NCBI RefSeq assembly: GCF_047126315.1
Contig: NZ_CP138953.1
Span: 3,968,001-4,032,000, forward strand
DNA length: 64,000 nucleotides
Direction: 5' to 3'
From: Shimia sp022448905
Lineage (GTDB): Bacteria > Pseudomonadota > Alphaproteobacteria > Rhodobacterales > Rhodobacteraceae
Within the stretch, counting starts at the first letter, position 1. The number at the start of each line of letters is the position of its first letter. Positions 51,808-60,318 of this stretch are shown in pieces. A program made the position numbers and the translations under genes. Below the pieces are notes generated by a model. That model was given only the letters and a program-made list of their open reading frames with translations. It had not been told where the DNA came from and did no database searches.

Positions 51808-53142
51808 TCAGATCAGAACGCCACCCAGGGAGTTGGCGGAGCTCTCCACGATTCTCACCCGCTTGATGTCGCCAATTTGCCCCGCCGGATCAGCCACATA
51901 GACCGCGTGCAGGTAATCAGACTTGCCCACCATCTGCCCGTCCAAACGTCCGGGCTTCTCATACAGCACATTGACTTCCTTGCCGACCATGCTGTCCTGA
52001 ATTTCTCTCTGCTGCTGCCCCAACAGGGCTTGCAAACGCTGCAACCGGTCGTCCGCCTCCGCCGCATCCACCAATGGCCGCTCCGCTGCCGGTGTGCCCG
52101 GGCGGGTGGAATATTTGAAGCTATAGGCCTGTCCGTATGTGACCTCGCGGATCAGGTCCATCGTGTCTTGAAAATCCTCTTCGGTCTCTTCTGGGAAGCC
52201 CACAATGAAGTCACCGGACAACATCAAATCCGGCCGCGCCGCGCGAATGCGCTCGATCAGCTTGATGTAGCTGTCACGCGTGTGGCTGCGGTTCATGCGC
52301 TTGAGGATTTTGTTGGAACCAGACTGCACCGGCAGATGCAGATAGGGCATCAGCTTGGAACAGGTGCCATGTGCCTCGATCAGGTCGTCCATCATGTCAT
52401 TGGGGTGGCTGGTTGTGAAACGGATACGCTCCAGCCCGTCGATTTTGTCGAGTTCCCAGATCAAACCCGCCAGGGTCATGTCGCCGCCGCCATGCGCGCC
52501 ATGATACGCATTCACGTTCTGGCCCAGCAGAGTGATTTCACGCACGCCGCGTTCCACCAAATCCCGCGCTTCTGTCAGCACGCGATCCACCGGACGCGAC
52601 ACCTCTGCTCCGCGCGTATACGGCACCACGCAGAAGGCACAGAACTTATCGCAGCCTTCCTGCACGGTCAAAAACGCTGCCGGTGGGCGCTTTGCCTTGG
52701 AACGCCCCTTGAGCTTCTCAAACTTGTCTTCTTCCGGGAAATCCGTGTCCAGCGCCTTCACGCCTTCCTGCGTTTTGGCCTCCATCTCCGGCAAGCGGTG
52801 ATAGGCCTGCGGCCCCACCACCAGATCGACCATCGGCTGACGCCGCATGATCTCTTCGCCCTCAGCCTGCGCCACGCACCCGGCCACGCCAATCTTCAGG
52901 TCCGGCTTGTCCGCCTTCAACCCCTTGAACCGCCCCAACTCGGAATAGACCTTCTCAGCGGCCTTTTCGCGAATGTGGCAGGTGTTGAGCAGGATCATAT
53001 CCGCATCATCCGGCGAGTTTGTGGTCTCGTAGCCTGCTCCACCCATGGCCTCTGCCATGCGTTCACTGTCATAGACATTCATCTGGCACCCGTAGGTCTT
53101 GATGAAGAGCTTCTTTTTCTCAGCGGTGGTGTTCTCGGCCAT
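51808..53142 (-). CDS. miaB: tRNA-2-methylthio-N6-dimethylallyladenosine synthase
   Basis: 444 residues. Radical-SAM methylthiotransferase. N-terminal MTTase domain with TYGCQMNVYDSERM, LLNTCHIREKA and GVAGCVAQAEG (three Cys of the second cluster), radical SAM motif CDKFCAFCVVPYTRG near residue 155, and a C-terminal TRAM domain (about 380-440) ending with VRIVESSANSL. It adds methylthio to i6A37 in tRNA. Start ATG at 53142. First gene of the conserved miaB-phoH-ybeY-corC-lnt order; the two envelope genes lie between miaB and phoH. Confidence 0.97.
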   Translation of the reverse strand: MAENTTAEKKKLFIKTYGCQMNVYDSERMAEAMGGAGYETTNSPDDADMILLNTCHIREKAAEKVYSELGRFKGLKADKPDLKIGVAGCVAQAEGEEIMRRQPMVDLVVGPQAYHRLPEMEAKTQEGVKALDTDFPEEDKFEKLKGRSKAKRPPAAFLTVQEGCDKFCAFCVVPYTRGAEVSRPVDRVLTEARDLVERGVREITLLGQNVNAYHGAHGGGDMTLAGLIWELDKIDGLERIRFTTSHPNDMMDDLIEAHGTCSKLMPYLHLPVQSGSNKILKRMNRSHTRDSYIKLIERIRAARPDLMLSGDFIVGFPEETEEDFQDTMDLIREVTYGQAYSFKYSTRPGTPAAERPLVDAAEADDRLQRLQALLGQQQREIQDSMVGKEVNVLYEKPGRLDGQMVGKSDYLHAVYVADPAGQIGDIKRVRIVESSANSLGGVLI

Positions 53143-53263
53143 GGGATGTATCCTGTAGCGGTTTCAAGGCGCCTCCCTACAGAAATCCGGGGGCGCTTGC
53201 AATGCGATCACTTTTAGCGGATTTTGAGCGCAACAAGGACAAAAATACAAACATGAGGCGCGC

Positions 53264-54133
53264 ATGACATATGACTCGGTGGAGCAGTTTCTGCGCGATG
53301 GCACGGCAGAACTGGTCAAAGGCCCGGTTGCCCTGATCTTTGTCGAAGACAACATCGAGATCGAAAGCACGCTCTACCATCACCTCGACCTTGGCTTCAA
53401 AAAGGTCATTGTGTTTATGCCCGCCGCTTTCCCGCTGTCGGACGAATTGGCAGAGCTGTGTCCGCGCATCACCATGGATGCGCCGCGCGGCCAACCGATG
53501 ATCGACGCGGTCAACAAAATCATCGAAGCCGCGCCAACCCTTTGGCTCTATTATTGTTTCAACGCCGAATACCTGTTCTTCCCGTTTTGTGAGACCCGTG
53601 GCATCGGCGAGATGCTGGCCTTTCACACCGAATAACAGCGCGACGCGATGCTCACCTATGTGATCGACCTCTATGCGCCAGACCTGAGCGTCACGCCCAA
53701 TGCCGTGTCGCTGGAAAACGCGCAACTCGACCGCTCCGGCTACTATGCTTTGGCGCGGCGAGACGCCGACAACCACGACCACCCCAAGGAGCGCCAGCTG
53801 GACTTTTTTGGGGGCTTACGCTGGCGGTTTGAGGAGCACATCCCGGCCAACAAACGTAAGATCGACCGGATCTCGATTTTCCGCGCCAAACCGGGCCTTC
53901 AATTGCGCGATGATTTCACCTTCACGGACGAAGAATACAACACCTTCGCCTGCCCGTGGCACAACAACCTAACCGCAGCTGTTTGTTCCTTCCGCACCGC
54001 CAAAGCACTCAAGGCCAACCCCGGCTCAACTTTCGACATTCACCAGTTCGCCTGGCACAACTCGGTACGGTTTGACTGGCACTCGCGCCAGCTTCTGGAT
54101 CTCGGCCTGATGGAACCCGGCCAGTGGTTCTAA
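53264..54133 (+). pseudogene. Conserved cytoplasmic protein gene split by a stop codon
   Basis: Two open frames, 53264-53635 (123 codons) and 53648-54133 (161 codons), are in the same reading frame, separated only by TAA at 53633-53635 and three codons (QRD) before the next ATG. Together they read as one roughly 289-residue protein: FNAEYLFFPFCETRGIGEMLAFHTE, then stop, then QRDAMLTYVIDLYAPDL. A single base change (for example GAA to TAA) explains it. The family is known to me only as an unnamed Roseobacter protein. The 3' end overlaps the start of the PLD-family gene. Confidence 0.75.
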
Positions 54134-55662
54134 GCAAACCGACCAGACGCCTCGCAGCGCTTCTGGCGGTCGCAACCGCTCTCACCGCCTGCGCCAAAGT
54201 CCCGTTTGACGCCCCGCGCACGCCGTCTTATGCGCTCCCAGCCGACGCCTCGTCCGACGCGGTCAGCCGCGCAGTCTCCGCCCAAACCGGCGCGCAATCC
54301 GCCTATTTCGAACTCGCCAACGGCACCGACGCTCTTGGCGCCCGCCTGCGCATGATCGAAAGTGCGCAGCACAGCATCGACATCGCCACTTTCCTGATCA
54401 AACCGGACACCGCCAGCGGCATCCTAACCCACCGGCTGTTTGACGCCGCCAACCGCGGCGTGCGCGTGCGGCTTCTGGTGGATGACGTCTTCACCACAGC
54501 CGATGACACCGACCTCGCTGTCCTCGACACCCATCCCAACATTGAAATCCGCATTTTTAACCCCAGCTCGCGCAACGCGCCAAAGGCGATGGGGTTTCTC
54601 TGGGATTTCAAACGCGTCAACCGGCGCATGCACATCAAGACCTTTGTGGTCGACAACGACATGGCGATCATTGGCGGCCGCAACTTTGCGGATGAGTACT
54701 ATGAACTCAAACCCACCGAAGTCTTTGCCGACTACGACCTTGCGATCTTTGGCCCCGAGGCGGCCGAGATCAACCCGATTTTTGACACCTACTGGAACGA
54801 CACCTACGCCATCCCAGTTGCCAATCTGCGCGCCAAATCCGCGCCAAAACCGCCCCAAATTGCGCTCTCCGACTGGGCCTATGATCCCGACAGCCCCGAA
54901 GTCGCCGCCTACACCAAAGCGATCAATGCGCGCTATTTGCAAGACATTGCCAACCGCAAGGTGGCTCCATACCGAGGCACCTCGCGTATCATTGCCGACA
55001 CCCCGCAAAAACTGCGCAATCCTGATGGCAAAGGCCCGCACATCTTGGGCGAAGCCTTTTTTGCCGCCATTGGTGAGGCCAAATCCCACGTCACCCTAAT
55101 TAGCCCGTATTTTGTGCCCGAAGACTACGGCGCGCGCTTCTACGCCAATCTGGCCCGATCTGGCGTCAAGCTGCGGATCGTGACCAACTCGCTGGCCTCC
55201 ACCAACCACGCCTATGTTCACGGCGGCTACGCCCGTCACCGCGCCGATCTTTTAGCCGCAGGTGTGGAGCTTTACGAGCTGCGCCATGACGCCATCGAAG
55301 CGCTCAACCTAGCCGACATAGAAAACCCGCCACACATCACGCTGCACACCAAACTCGCGGTGATCGACGACACCTCCGTGCTGGTCGGCTCCCTCAATCT
55401 CGACCCGCGTTCAATCAAAACGAACGCGGAAATCGGCCTCTTGGTGGAAAGCCCGGCTTATGCCCGCAGCATCCTGACCAACCTCGACAAAAACCTCGCG
55501 GACTTCGCCTACAAGGTCACTGTCGAGGACGCCGGTTTGCAGTGGACACACCAGCCCAAATCAGTCGCCCCCACCGTGGTCACCAAAGACCCGGACGCAG
55601 GTCTCTGGCGGCGCTTCATGTCGGTGTTACCCCAGTGGTTTGGTCTCGAAGGCCTAACTTAG
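54124..55662 (+). CDS. Phospholipase D-family (cardiolipin synthase-like) lipoprotein
   Basis: 512 residues. Lipoprotein-type signal MVLSKPTRRLAALLAVATALTAC with lipobox LTAC. Two HKD motifs: HIKTFVVDNDMAIIGGRN (first) and HTKLAVIDDTSVLVGSLN (second). These give a phosphatidyltransferase/phosphodiesterase active site. Start GTG at 54124 overlaps the split gene upstream by 10 bases. It may act on membrane phospholipids in the periplasm or outer membrane; the exact substrate is unknown. Cardiolipin synthases of the ClsC/YmdC group also have this shape. Confidence 0.87.
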   Translation: MVLSKPTRRLAALLAVATALTACAKVPFDAPRTPSYALPADASSDAVSRAVSAQTGAQSAYFELANGTDALGARLRMIESAQHSIDIATFLIKPDTASGILTHRLFDAANRGVRVRLLVDDVFTTADDTDLAVLDTHPNIEIRIFNPSSRNAPKAMGFLWDFKRVNRRMHIKTFVVDNDMAIIGGRNFADEYYELKPTEVFADYDLAIFGPEAAEINPIFDTYWNDTYAIPVANLRAKSAPKPPQIALSDWAYDPDSPEVAAYTKAINARYLQDIANRKVAPYRGTSRIIADTPQKLRNPDGKGPHILGEAFFAAIGEAKSHVTLISPYFVPEDYGARFYANLARSGVKLRIVTNSLASTNHAYVHGGYARHRADLLAAGVELYELRHDAIEALNLADIENPPHITLHTKLAVIDDTSVLVGSLNLDPRSIKTNAEIGLLVESPAYARSILTNLDKNLADFAYKVTVEDAGLQWTHQPKSVAPTVVTKDPDAGLWRRFMSVLPQWFGLEGLT

Positions 55663-55758
55663 AGCGTTTCGATAAATGATTAAGACAGCAGCATCGCAAA
55701 TGTCCTGAGAGCGCGAAGCGCGGCAAGGTATTTGCGGTCCCACTTTTCTCGAAACGCT
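55663..55758. repeat. Nested inverted-repeat element
   Basis: Outer arms AGCGTTTCGA (55663-55672) and TCGAAACGCT (55749-55758) enclose inner arms CGCAAAT (55695-55701) and ATTTGCG (55730-55736), and a small central GCGC-GAA-GCGC hairpin. It starts within one base of the PLD gene's stop codon. It looks like a mobile intergenic repeat of the kind common in alphaproteobacteria. Confidence 0.65.
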
Positions 55759-55763
55759 GCGCG

Positions 55764-56744
55764 TCAGCACTTTACCAACACGGCCCCTGTGCGCCCGCCG
55801 GCCTCCACCATCTCATGGGCCGCCGCAGCCTCTTCCAGAGCAAACACATTGGGCGCATCCAGCTTCAAAGCCCCATCCGCAAAAGCCCCATGCAACCGCG
55901 CAATCGCCGCCATACGCTCCTTCAACGGTAGAATGTAGATCAACGAGATATCCAGCTTTAAGGCCTTAAACAGCATCGGCCCAAACGGCATTTCCGGTGC
56001 CATGTCCTTGGCAGAGCCATAGGCCGCAATGGTGCCCAGCGGTTTCATCACCTCGGTCAGCAACGGCAAGTTTGGCCCCAGCTCGACCTCAACGGCGCGA
56101 TCCACACCGTCACACACGTCCAATATGTCCGCCACCAATGTCGGGCTGGCATAATCAAACACATGTGTCGCGCCCGCTGCTTTCACGCGCGCCACATCCC
56201 GCGCCCCGCAGGTCGCAATCACAGTCGCCCCGCCCCAAGCCGCCAGTTGCACCGCCAAAAACCCAACCGAGCCGCCACCACCGGACACCAGCACCGTTTG
56301 ACCCGCCACATCGCCGCCGCCAAACACCGTTTGCGCCGCTGTCAGCCCCGGAATGCCCATCACCGCGCCATCCTCGAGCGTTACACCAACCTGCAAGGCC
56401 ACCGCCTGCTCCGCTGGCACGGCGATATACTCCGCGCAGGTGCCAAACGGCCGCTGCCATTGCCCATTCCAGAGCCAAACACGCTCGCCGACACGCGCAG
56501 CATCCACACCGTCGCCCACCGCCTCAATCACGCCAGCCCCATCGCTGTGCGGCACAATCACCTCAAACGGTGGCTTGGTCACGCCTGGCCGAGATCCACT
56601 GCGCGCCTTGCAATCTGACGGATTCACGCCGGAATAGGCCACGCGCACCAACACCTCGCCCGCCCCCGCTTTCGGCGTTGCCAATTCCTCAACCTTCAAC
56701 ACATCCCGCGCGGGTCCAAAGCCCCGCCACGTCACTGCTTTCAT
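55764..56744 (-). CDS. Zinc-free quinone oxidoreductase-like MDR protein
   Basis: 326 residues. Medium-chain dehydrogenase/reductase fold: N-terminal GroES-like domain (VLVRVAYSGVNPSDCKARSG; VPHSDGAGVIEAVGDGV) and NAD(P)-binding VLVSGGGGSVGFLAVQLAAW with the GxGxxG-type loop. No Cys cluster for structural zinc and no catalytic-zinc Cys/His, so it belongs to the quinone oxidoreductase (Qor) group. ATG at 56744 has GGAGGA about 8 bases upstream. Convergent with the repeat region and upstream of nothing related. Confidence 0.88.
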   Translation of the reverse strand: MKAVTWRGFGPARDVLKVEELATPKAGAGEVLVRVAYSGVNPSDCKARSGSRPGVTKPPFEVIVPHSDGAGVIEAVGDGVDAARVGERVWLWNGQWQRPFGTCAEYIAVPAEQAVALQVGVTLEDGAVMGIPGLTAAQTVFGGGDVAGQTVLVSGGGGSVGFLAVQLAAWGGATVIATCGARDVARVKAAGATHVFDYASPTLVADILDVCDGVDRAVEVELGPNLPLLTEVMKPLGTIAAYGSAKDMAPEMPFGPMLFKALKLDISLIYILPLKERMAAIARLHGAFADGALKLDAPNVFALEEAAAAHEMVEAGGRTGAVLVKC

Positions 56745-56830
56745 GACACATCCTCCCTGCTTGGCGCCCATGCTGTCACAGGCCCAAATCAAGGACAATT
56801 GCTCTCAGAAAGTTTGACCCAGCGTCGCGC

Positions 56831-57247
56831 TCAGGTCCGGCGCAGGCGGATCACCACGTCGATCTTGGAAATCTCCGCACCCTCAGGCGCACCAGGCAGC
56901 CGGGCAATCTCCAGCTCTTCGGCTGGCGCATCTGTCAGCACCCGATCGTCTTCCCAGAAGAAATGCGGATGGTCGCCGGTGTTGGTGTCAAAATAGCTTT
57001 TCGCACCATCCACCGTGATTTCCTGCATCAGCCCCGCGTCACAAAACGCCCGCAGCGTGTTGTAGACCGTGGCCAAAGACACGCTGTCACCATGCTCGCG
57101 CACGGAGGCAAACAGGCTTTCCGCCGTTACATGCCGGTCGTTTCCGTCGCCTACCAGCAAAGCGGCCAGCGCCACACGTTGTCGTGTTGGGCGCAGTCCA
57201 GCCGATGCGAGCCATTGGGTGCCGTTGCGAAGTGCCTCAGTGGTCAT
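56831..57247 (-). CDS. irr: Iron-response regulator Irr (Fur family)
   Basis: 138 residues. Fur fold with the recognition-helix region SLATVYNTLRAFCDAGL and a metal/heme-sensing region DTNTGDHPHFFWEDD, similar to the HxH motif of Irr. N-terminal RPTRQRVALAALLVGDGNDRHVTAESLF is typical of Irr. There is no GCPWHD heme-regulatory motif, as usual for Rhodobacterales. Known function: repress iron-heavy genes under low iron. Divergent from fabA, an arrangement I recall as conserved in this order. ATG at 57247 has AGGAA 8 bases upstream. Confidence 0.9.
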   Translation of the reverse strand: MTTEALRNGTQWLASAGLRPTRQRVALAALLVGDGNDRHVTAESLFASVREHGDSVSLATVYNTLRAFCDAGLMQEITVDGAKSYFDTNTGDHPHFFWEDDRVLTDAPAEELEIARLPGAPEGAEISKIDVVIRLRRT

Positions 57248-57428
57248 CTGTCTATTCCTGTGCGTCAGTTGCATATTTAGCGCAAAACCGCGCCGGAGTT
57301 CAAATGAAAATGAGTCGCAAACAATTCTCTACCCCGTCGCCCATCTGCTGACACTTGCCTTGCAGGGACGGGCTGGCAGGTGATAAAGCAGGCAAAACCA
57401 ACCCCAGAATGACAAGGGACCACCCAGA

Positions 57429-57935
57429 ATGGCCGACTATCCCACGAGCTTTGACAAAGACGACCTGCTGAAATGCGCCCGTGGCGAATTGTTTGGTCCC
57501 GGCAACGCGCAACTGCCCGCCCCGCCCATGCTGATGATGGACCGCATCACCGACATCTCCGCCGACCGCGGTGAGTTTGGCAAAGGCCACGTGGTTGCTG
57601 AGTTCGATATCACCCCGGACCTGTGGTTCTTTGAATGCCACTTCCCCGGCAACCCAATCATGCCAGGCTGCTTGGGTCTCGACGGCCTGTGGCAGCTGAC
57701 CGGCTTCAACCTCGGCTGGCGCGGCATGCCCGGCAAAGGCATGGCGATGGGCGTGGGCGAAGTGAAGCTCAAAGGCATGGTCAAACCGGACCGCAAGATG
57801 CTCACCTACCACGTAGACTTCACCCGCATCATCGACCGCAAGCTGAAGCTGGGCGTGGCCAACGGCAAAGTCTTTGCTGACGGCGAAGAGATCTATGAGG
57901 TGAAAGACATGAAAGTTGGTCTGGCAGCAGAATAG
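57429..57935 (+). CDS. fabA: 3-hydroxydecanoyl-ACP dehydratase/isomerase
   Basis: 168 residues. The catalytic His is H71 in ECHFPGNPIMPG and the Asp D85 in CLGLDGLWQL, as in FabA. FabA dehydrates 3-hydroxydecanoyl-ACP and isomerises the trans-2 to the cis-3 isomer, starting unsaturated fatty acid synthesis. Starts 181 bases from the irr start on the opposite strand. A strong terminator follows, so fabB, normally next, must have its own promoter. Confidence 0.97.
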   Translation: MADYPTSFDKDDLLKCARGELFGPGNAQLPAPPMLMMDRITDISADRGEFGKGHVVAEFDITPDLWFFECHFPGNPIMPGCLGLDGLWQLTGFNLGWRGMPGKGMAMGVGEVKLKGMVKPDRKMLTYHVDFTRIIDRKLKLGVANGKVFADGEEIYEVKDMKVGLAAE

Positions 57936-57958
57936 GACCACATCAACAGTCTGAATAA

Positions 57959-57988
57959 AAAGAAAGAGGCCCCCGGGCCTCTTTCTTT
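57959..57988 (+). terminator. Rho-independent terminator after fabA
   Basis: Fourteen-base perfect stem AAAGAAAGAGGCCC / GGGCCTCTTTCTTT with a 2-base CC loop. Palindromic and AT-rich at the base, with T-rich ends on both strands. Confidence 0.85.
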
Positions 57989-58118
57989 GTTGCTGCGCCG
58001 GCGCACACTGGACTCCCGCAAAACACGTTTTGGTGACGTCGCGCCCCAACACTTGATCCACATTCCGCTACACCCGTAGTCTCGCCGCACAAAACCGCGA
58101 ACAGACAAGGGACAGCCC

Positions 58119-58526
58119 ATGACACATCTCACAGGTCAATGCCTCTGCGGCGAAATCTCATTTGAAGCGGACGGCGACGTGCCAGTCATGGCCAACTGCC
58201 ACTGCACCGCTTGCCGCCATTCCACCGGCAGCGCTTATGCCACGCTGATGTTCATGAAACAGGACGACATCAAAATCACCGGCACGCCCAAAACCTTCTC
58301 TCACGGCTCAGATGCGGGCACCACGATGACCAAGCACTTCTGCAGCACCTGCGGCACACCCTTGTTCACGCAAAACTCCGCCCGCGAAGGCATGCTGGGC
58401 ATCCGCGCTGGCAACATCAACGAACACACTGAATTTGCCCCAAAGGCCAATGTCTACGTATCCAGCAAACTTGGAGCGACCATCTTAGAGGACAACATTC
58501 CGGCGTTTGACAAAATGCCAGGGTAA
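58119..58526 (+). CDS. GFA-family (glutathione-dependent formaldehyde-activating-like) zinc protein
   Basis: 135 residues. The CENP-V/GFA fold's zinc ligands appear as CLCGEI at the start, CHCTACRHSTG in the middle and CSTCGTP later. The family may bind S-hydroxymethylglutathione or be a simple zinc scaffold; real formaldehyde activation is shown for few members. No formaldehyde genes are near. It is inserted between fabA and fabB. AAGGGA precedes the ATG by about 8 bases. Confidence 0.85.
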   Translation: MTHLTGQCLCGEISFEADGDVPVMANCHCTACRHSTGSAYATLMFMKQDDIKITGTPKTFSHGSDAGTTMTKHFCSTCGTPLFTQNSAREGMLGIRAGNINEHTEFAPKANVYVSSKLGATILEDNIPAFDKMPG

Positions 58527-58617
58527 TCGCTTCCCCTTTTGGCTTCAATTTTCGCTTTTGCAGCAGGCCGTTTGCGCAACATGAGAATGGCTGTCCGTCC
58601 CCGGACAGGCCGCTGCC

Positions 58618-58779
58618 CTACTCGGACGCTTTGGATGCGTTTTGCTGTTCCATGGCCTCTTTGCGTATCTTGTTGTCCTTGTCGTAGTGCCATTTGATGG
58701 CAAAATACGCGCCTATTCCCAAGACGATGATTTTAAAAGGAAAGAAGACGAGAGGGAAAAAATCAGACCAATGGGTCAT
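58618..58779 (-). CDS. 53-residue single-span membrane protein
   Basis: Open frame from ATG 58779 to TAG 58618: MTHWSDFFPLVFFPFKIIVL followed by GIGAYFAIKWHYDKDNK and an Ala/Gln/Lys-rich hydrophilic tail. One predicted span (about 8-30), then a charged cytoplasmic C-terminus. The hydrophobic segment flanked by charge, the full hydrophilic end and a weak AGGTG site support it. Too short for many gene callers. Runs against the GFA gene and fabB; unknown function. Confidence 0.6.
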   Translation of the reverse strand: MTHWSDFFPLVFFPFKIIVLGIGAYFAIKWHYDKDNKIRKEAMEQQNASKASE

Positions 58780-59025
58780 CACACCTATCCGCGCTGTTAG
58801 ATGAGTCTATCAGTGTTCACTTCATCTCATCCTAAAAGTGTCTAACACCCGCCAAATTGCCGCAGCTAAAACACTTCTTGCAGTACCTCTCCCAAGACGT
58901 TCCAATCTCTTCAGTATTCGCAAACGCATACAAGTCCCCCCCGGCCACCTCTCAATTCCAAGCCACCTTGCGCCGCCCCCCCTTCATCCCCTACATAGTG
59001 CTCAACAAACTATGGGAGAGCGCAC

Positions 59026-60255
59026 ATGCGTCGCGTCGTCGTTACCGGACTGGGTATCGTATCCTCGATTGGCAACAATGCCGAAGAAGTCACCGCCTCG
59101 CTAAAAGCGGGCAAATCCGGCATTTCCGCCAGCGCTGAAATGGCGGAGCACGGCTTCCGCAGTCAAATCGCCGGCCACATCGACATCGACATCAAAGAGT
59201 TGGTCGACAAACGCACCCTGCGCTTCATGGGCCCCGGCGCGGCCTACGCCCACATCGCCATGCAGCAGGCCATCGCCGACGCGGGTCTGTCTGAGGATCA
59301 GGTTGTCAACGAGCGCACCGGCCTTGTCGCTGGCTCCGGCGGCCCGTCCACCTCTGCCATGCTGACCGCGCACCAGACGGTTGCCAAAACCGGCGCGACC
59401 AAGCGCATTGGGCCGTTTGCGGTGCCAAAATGCATGAGCTCGACCATCTCCGCCAACTTGGCCACCGCCTTTAAGATCAAAGGCATCAACTATTCGATCA
59501 CCTCCGCCTGCTCCACCTCCCTGCACTGCATCGGCAACGCCGCAGAGCAGATCATGATGGGCAAGCAGGACGTGATGTTTGCCGGTGGCGGCGAAGAACT
59601 CGACTGGACGCTTTCTTGCCTGTTTGACGCCATGGGCGCGATGAGCAGCAAATACAACGACACCCCGGAAAAAGCCTCTCGCGCCTTTGACGCGGACCGC
59701 GACGGCTTCGTCATCTCCGGCGGCGGTGGCATTGTGGTTCTGGAAGACCTCGAGCACGCGCTGGCCCGTGGTGCCAAAATCTACGCCGAGGTCACCGGCT
59801 TTGCCGCAACATCTGACGGTCACGACATGGTCGCCCCATCCGGTGAAGGCGGCGAACGCGCCATGCGTTTGGCCACTGCCACGCTGCCAGAAGACCGCAA
59901 AGTCAGCTACATCAACGCCCACGGCACTTCCACGCCGGTTGGCGATGTTGGCGAAGTTGAGGCCGTGCGCCGCGTCTTTGGCGAAGGCACCACACCACCG
60001 ATCTCTTCCACCAAATCCATGACCGGCCACGCTCAGGGCGCGGCGGGCGCATTGGAAGCGATCTTCTGCCTGCTGATGCTGGATGGCGATTTCATCACAC
60101 CCTCGATCAACGTGGACAACATGGACCCGGCGATCAACCCGGGCGAAGTCGCGACCGATCTGGTGGAAAACGCCGGTCTGGACACAGTGATGACCAACAG
60201 CTTTGGCTTTGGTGGCACCAACGGTTCGATGCTGCTGTCCAAATACCGCGGCTAA
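59026..60255 (+). CDS. fabB: 3-oxoacyl-ACP synthase I
   Basis: 409 residues, thiolase-fold condensing enzyme. Active-site Cys in TSACSTSLHC (near residue 163), His in NAHGTSTPVGD and His in SMTGHAQGAAGA complete the Cys-His-His triad of FabB/FabF. The partner of FabA in making unsaturated fatty acids. It is 1.1 kb from fabA with other genes between; it has its own start region at 58780-59025. A terminator follows. Starts with MRRVVVTGLGIVSSIG, a normal FabB N-terminus. Confidence 0.96.
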   Translation: MRRVVVTGLGIVSSIGNNAEEVTASLKAGKSGISASAEMAEHGFRSQIAGHIDIDIKELVDKRTLRFMGPGAAYAHIAMQQAIADAGLSEDQVVNERTGLVAGSGGPSTSAMLTAHQTVAKTGATKRIGPFAVPKCMSSTISANLATAFKIKGINYSITSACSTSLHCIGNAAEQIMMGKQDVMFAGGGEELDWTLSCLFDAMGAMSSKYNDTPEKASRAFDADRDGFVISGGGGIVVLEDLEHALARGAKIYAEVTGFAATSDGHDMVAPSGEGGERAMRLATATLPEDRKVSYINAHGTSTPVGDVGEVEAVRRVFGEGTTPPISSTKSMTGHAQGAAGALEAIFCLLMLDGDFITPSINVDNMDPAINPGEVATDLVENAGLDTVMTNSFGFGGTNGSMLLSKYRG

Positions 60256-60284
60256 GCACAGTCCCTTTAAGCAAGCTTTCAGAG

Positions 60285-60307
60285 ATGCCCCCTCGCGGGG
60301 CATTTCG
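60285..60307 (+). terminator. Rho-independent terminator after fabB
   Basis: Stem ATGCCCC / GGGGCAT with loop CTCGC, then TTTC. It is shared space with the convergent nitronate monooxygenase gene ending at 60319. Confidence 0.7.
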
Positions 60308-60318
60308 CATTTCTGGGG

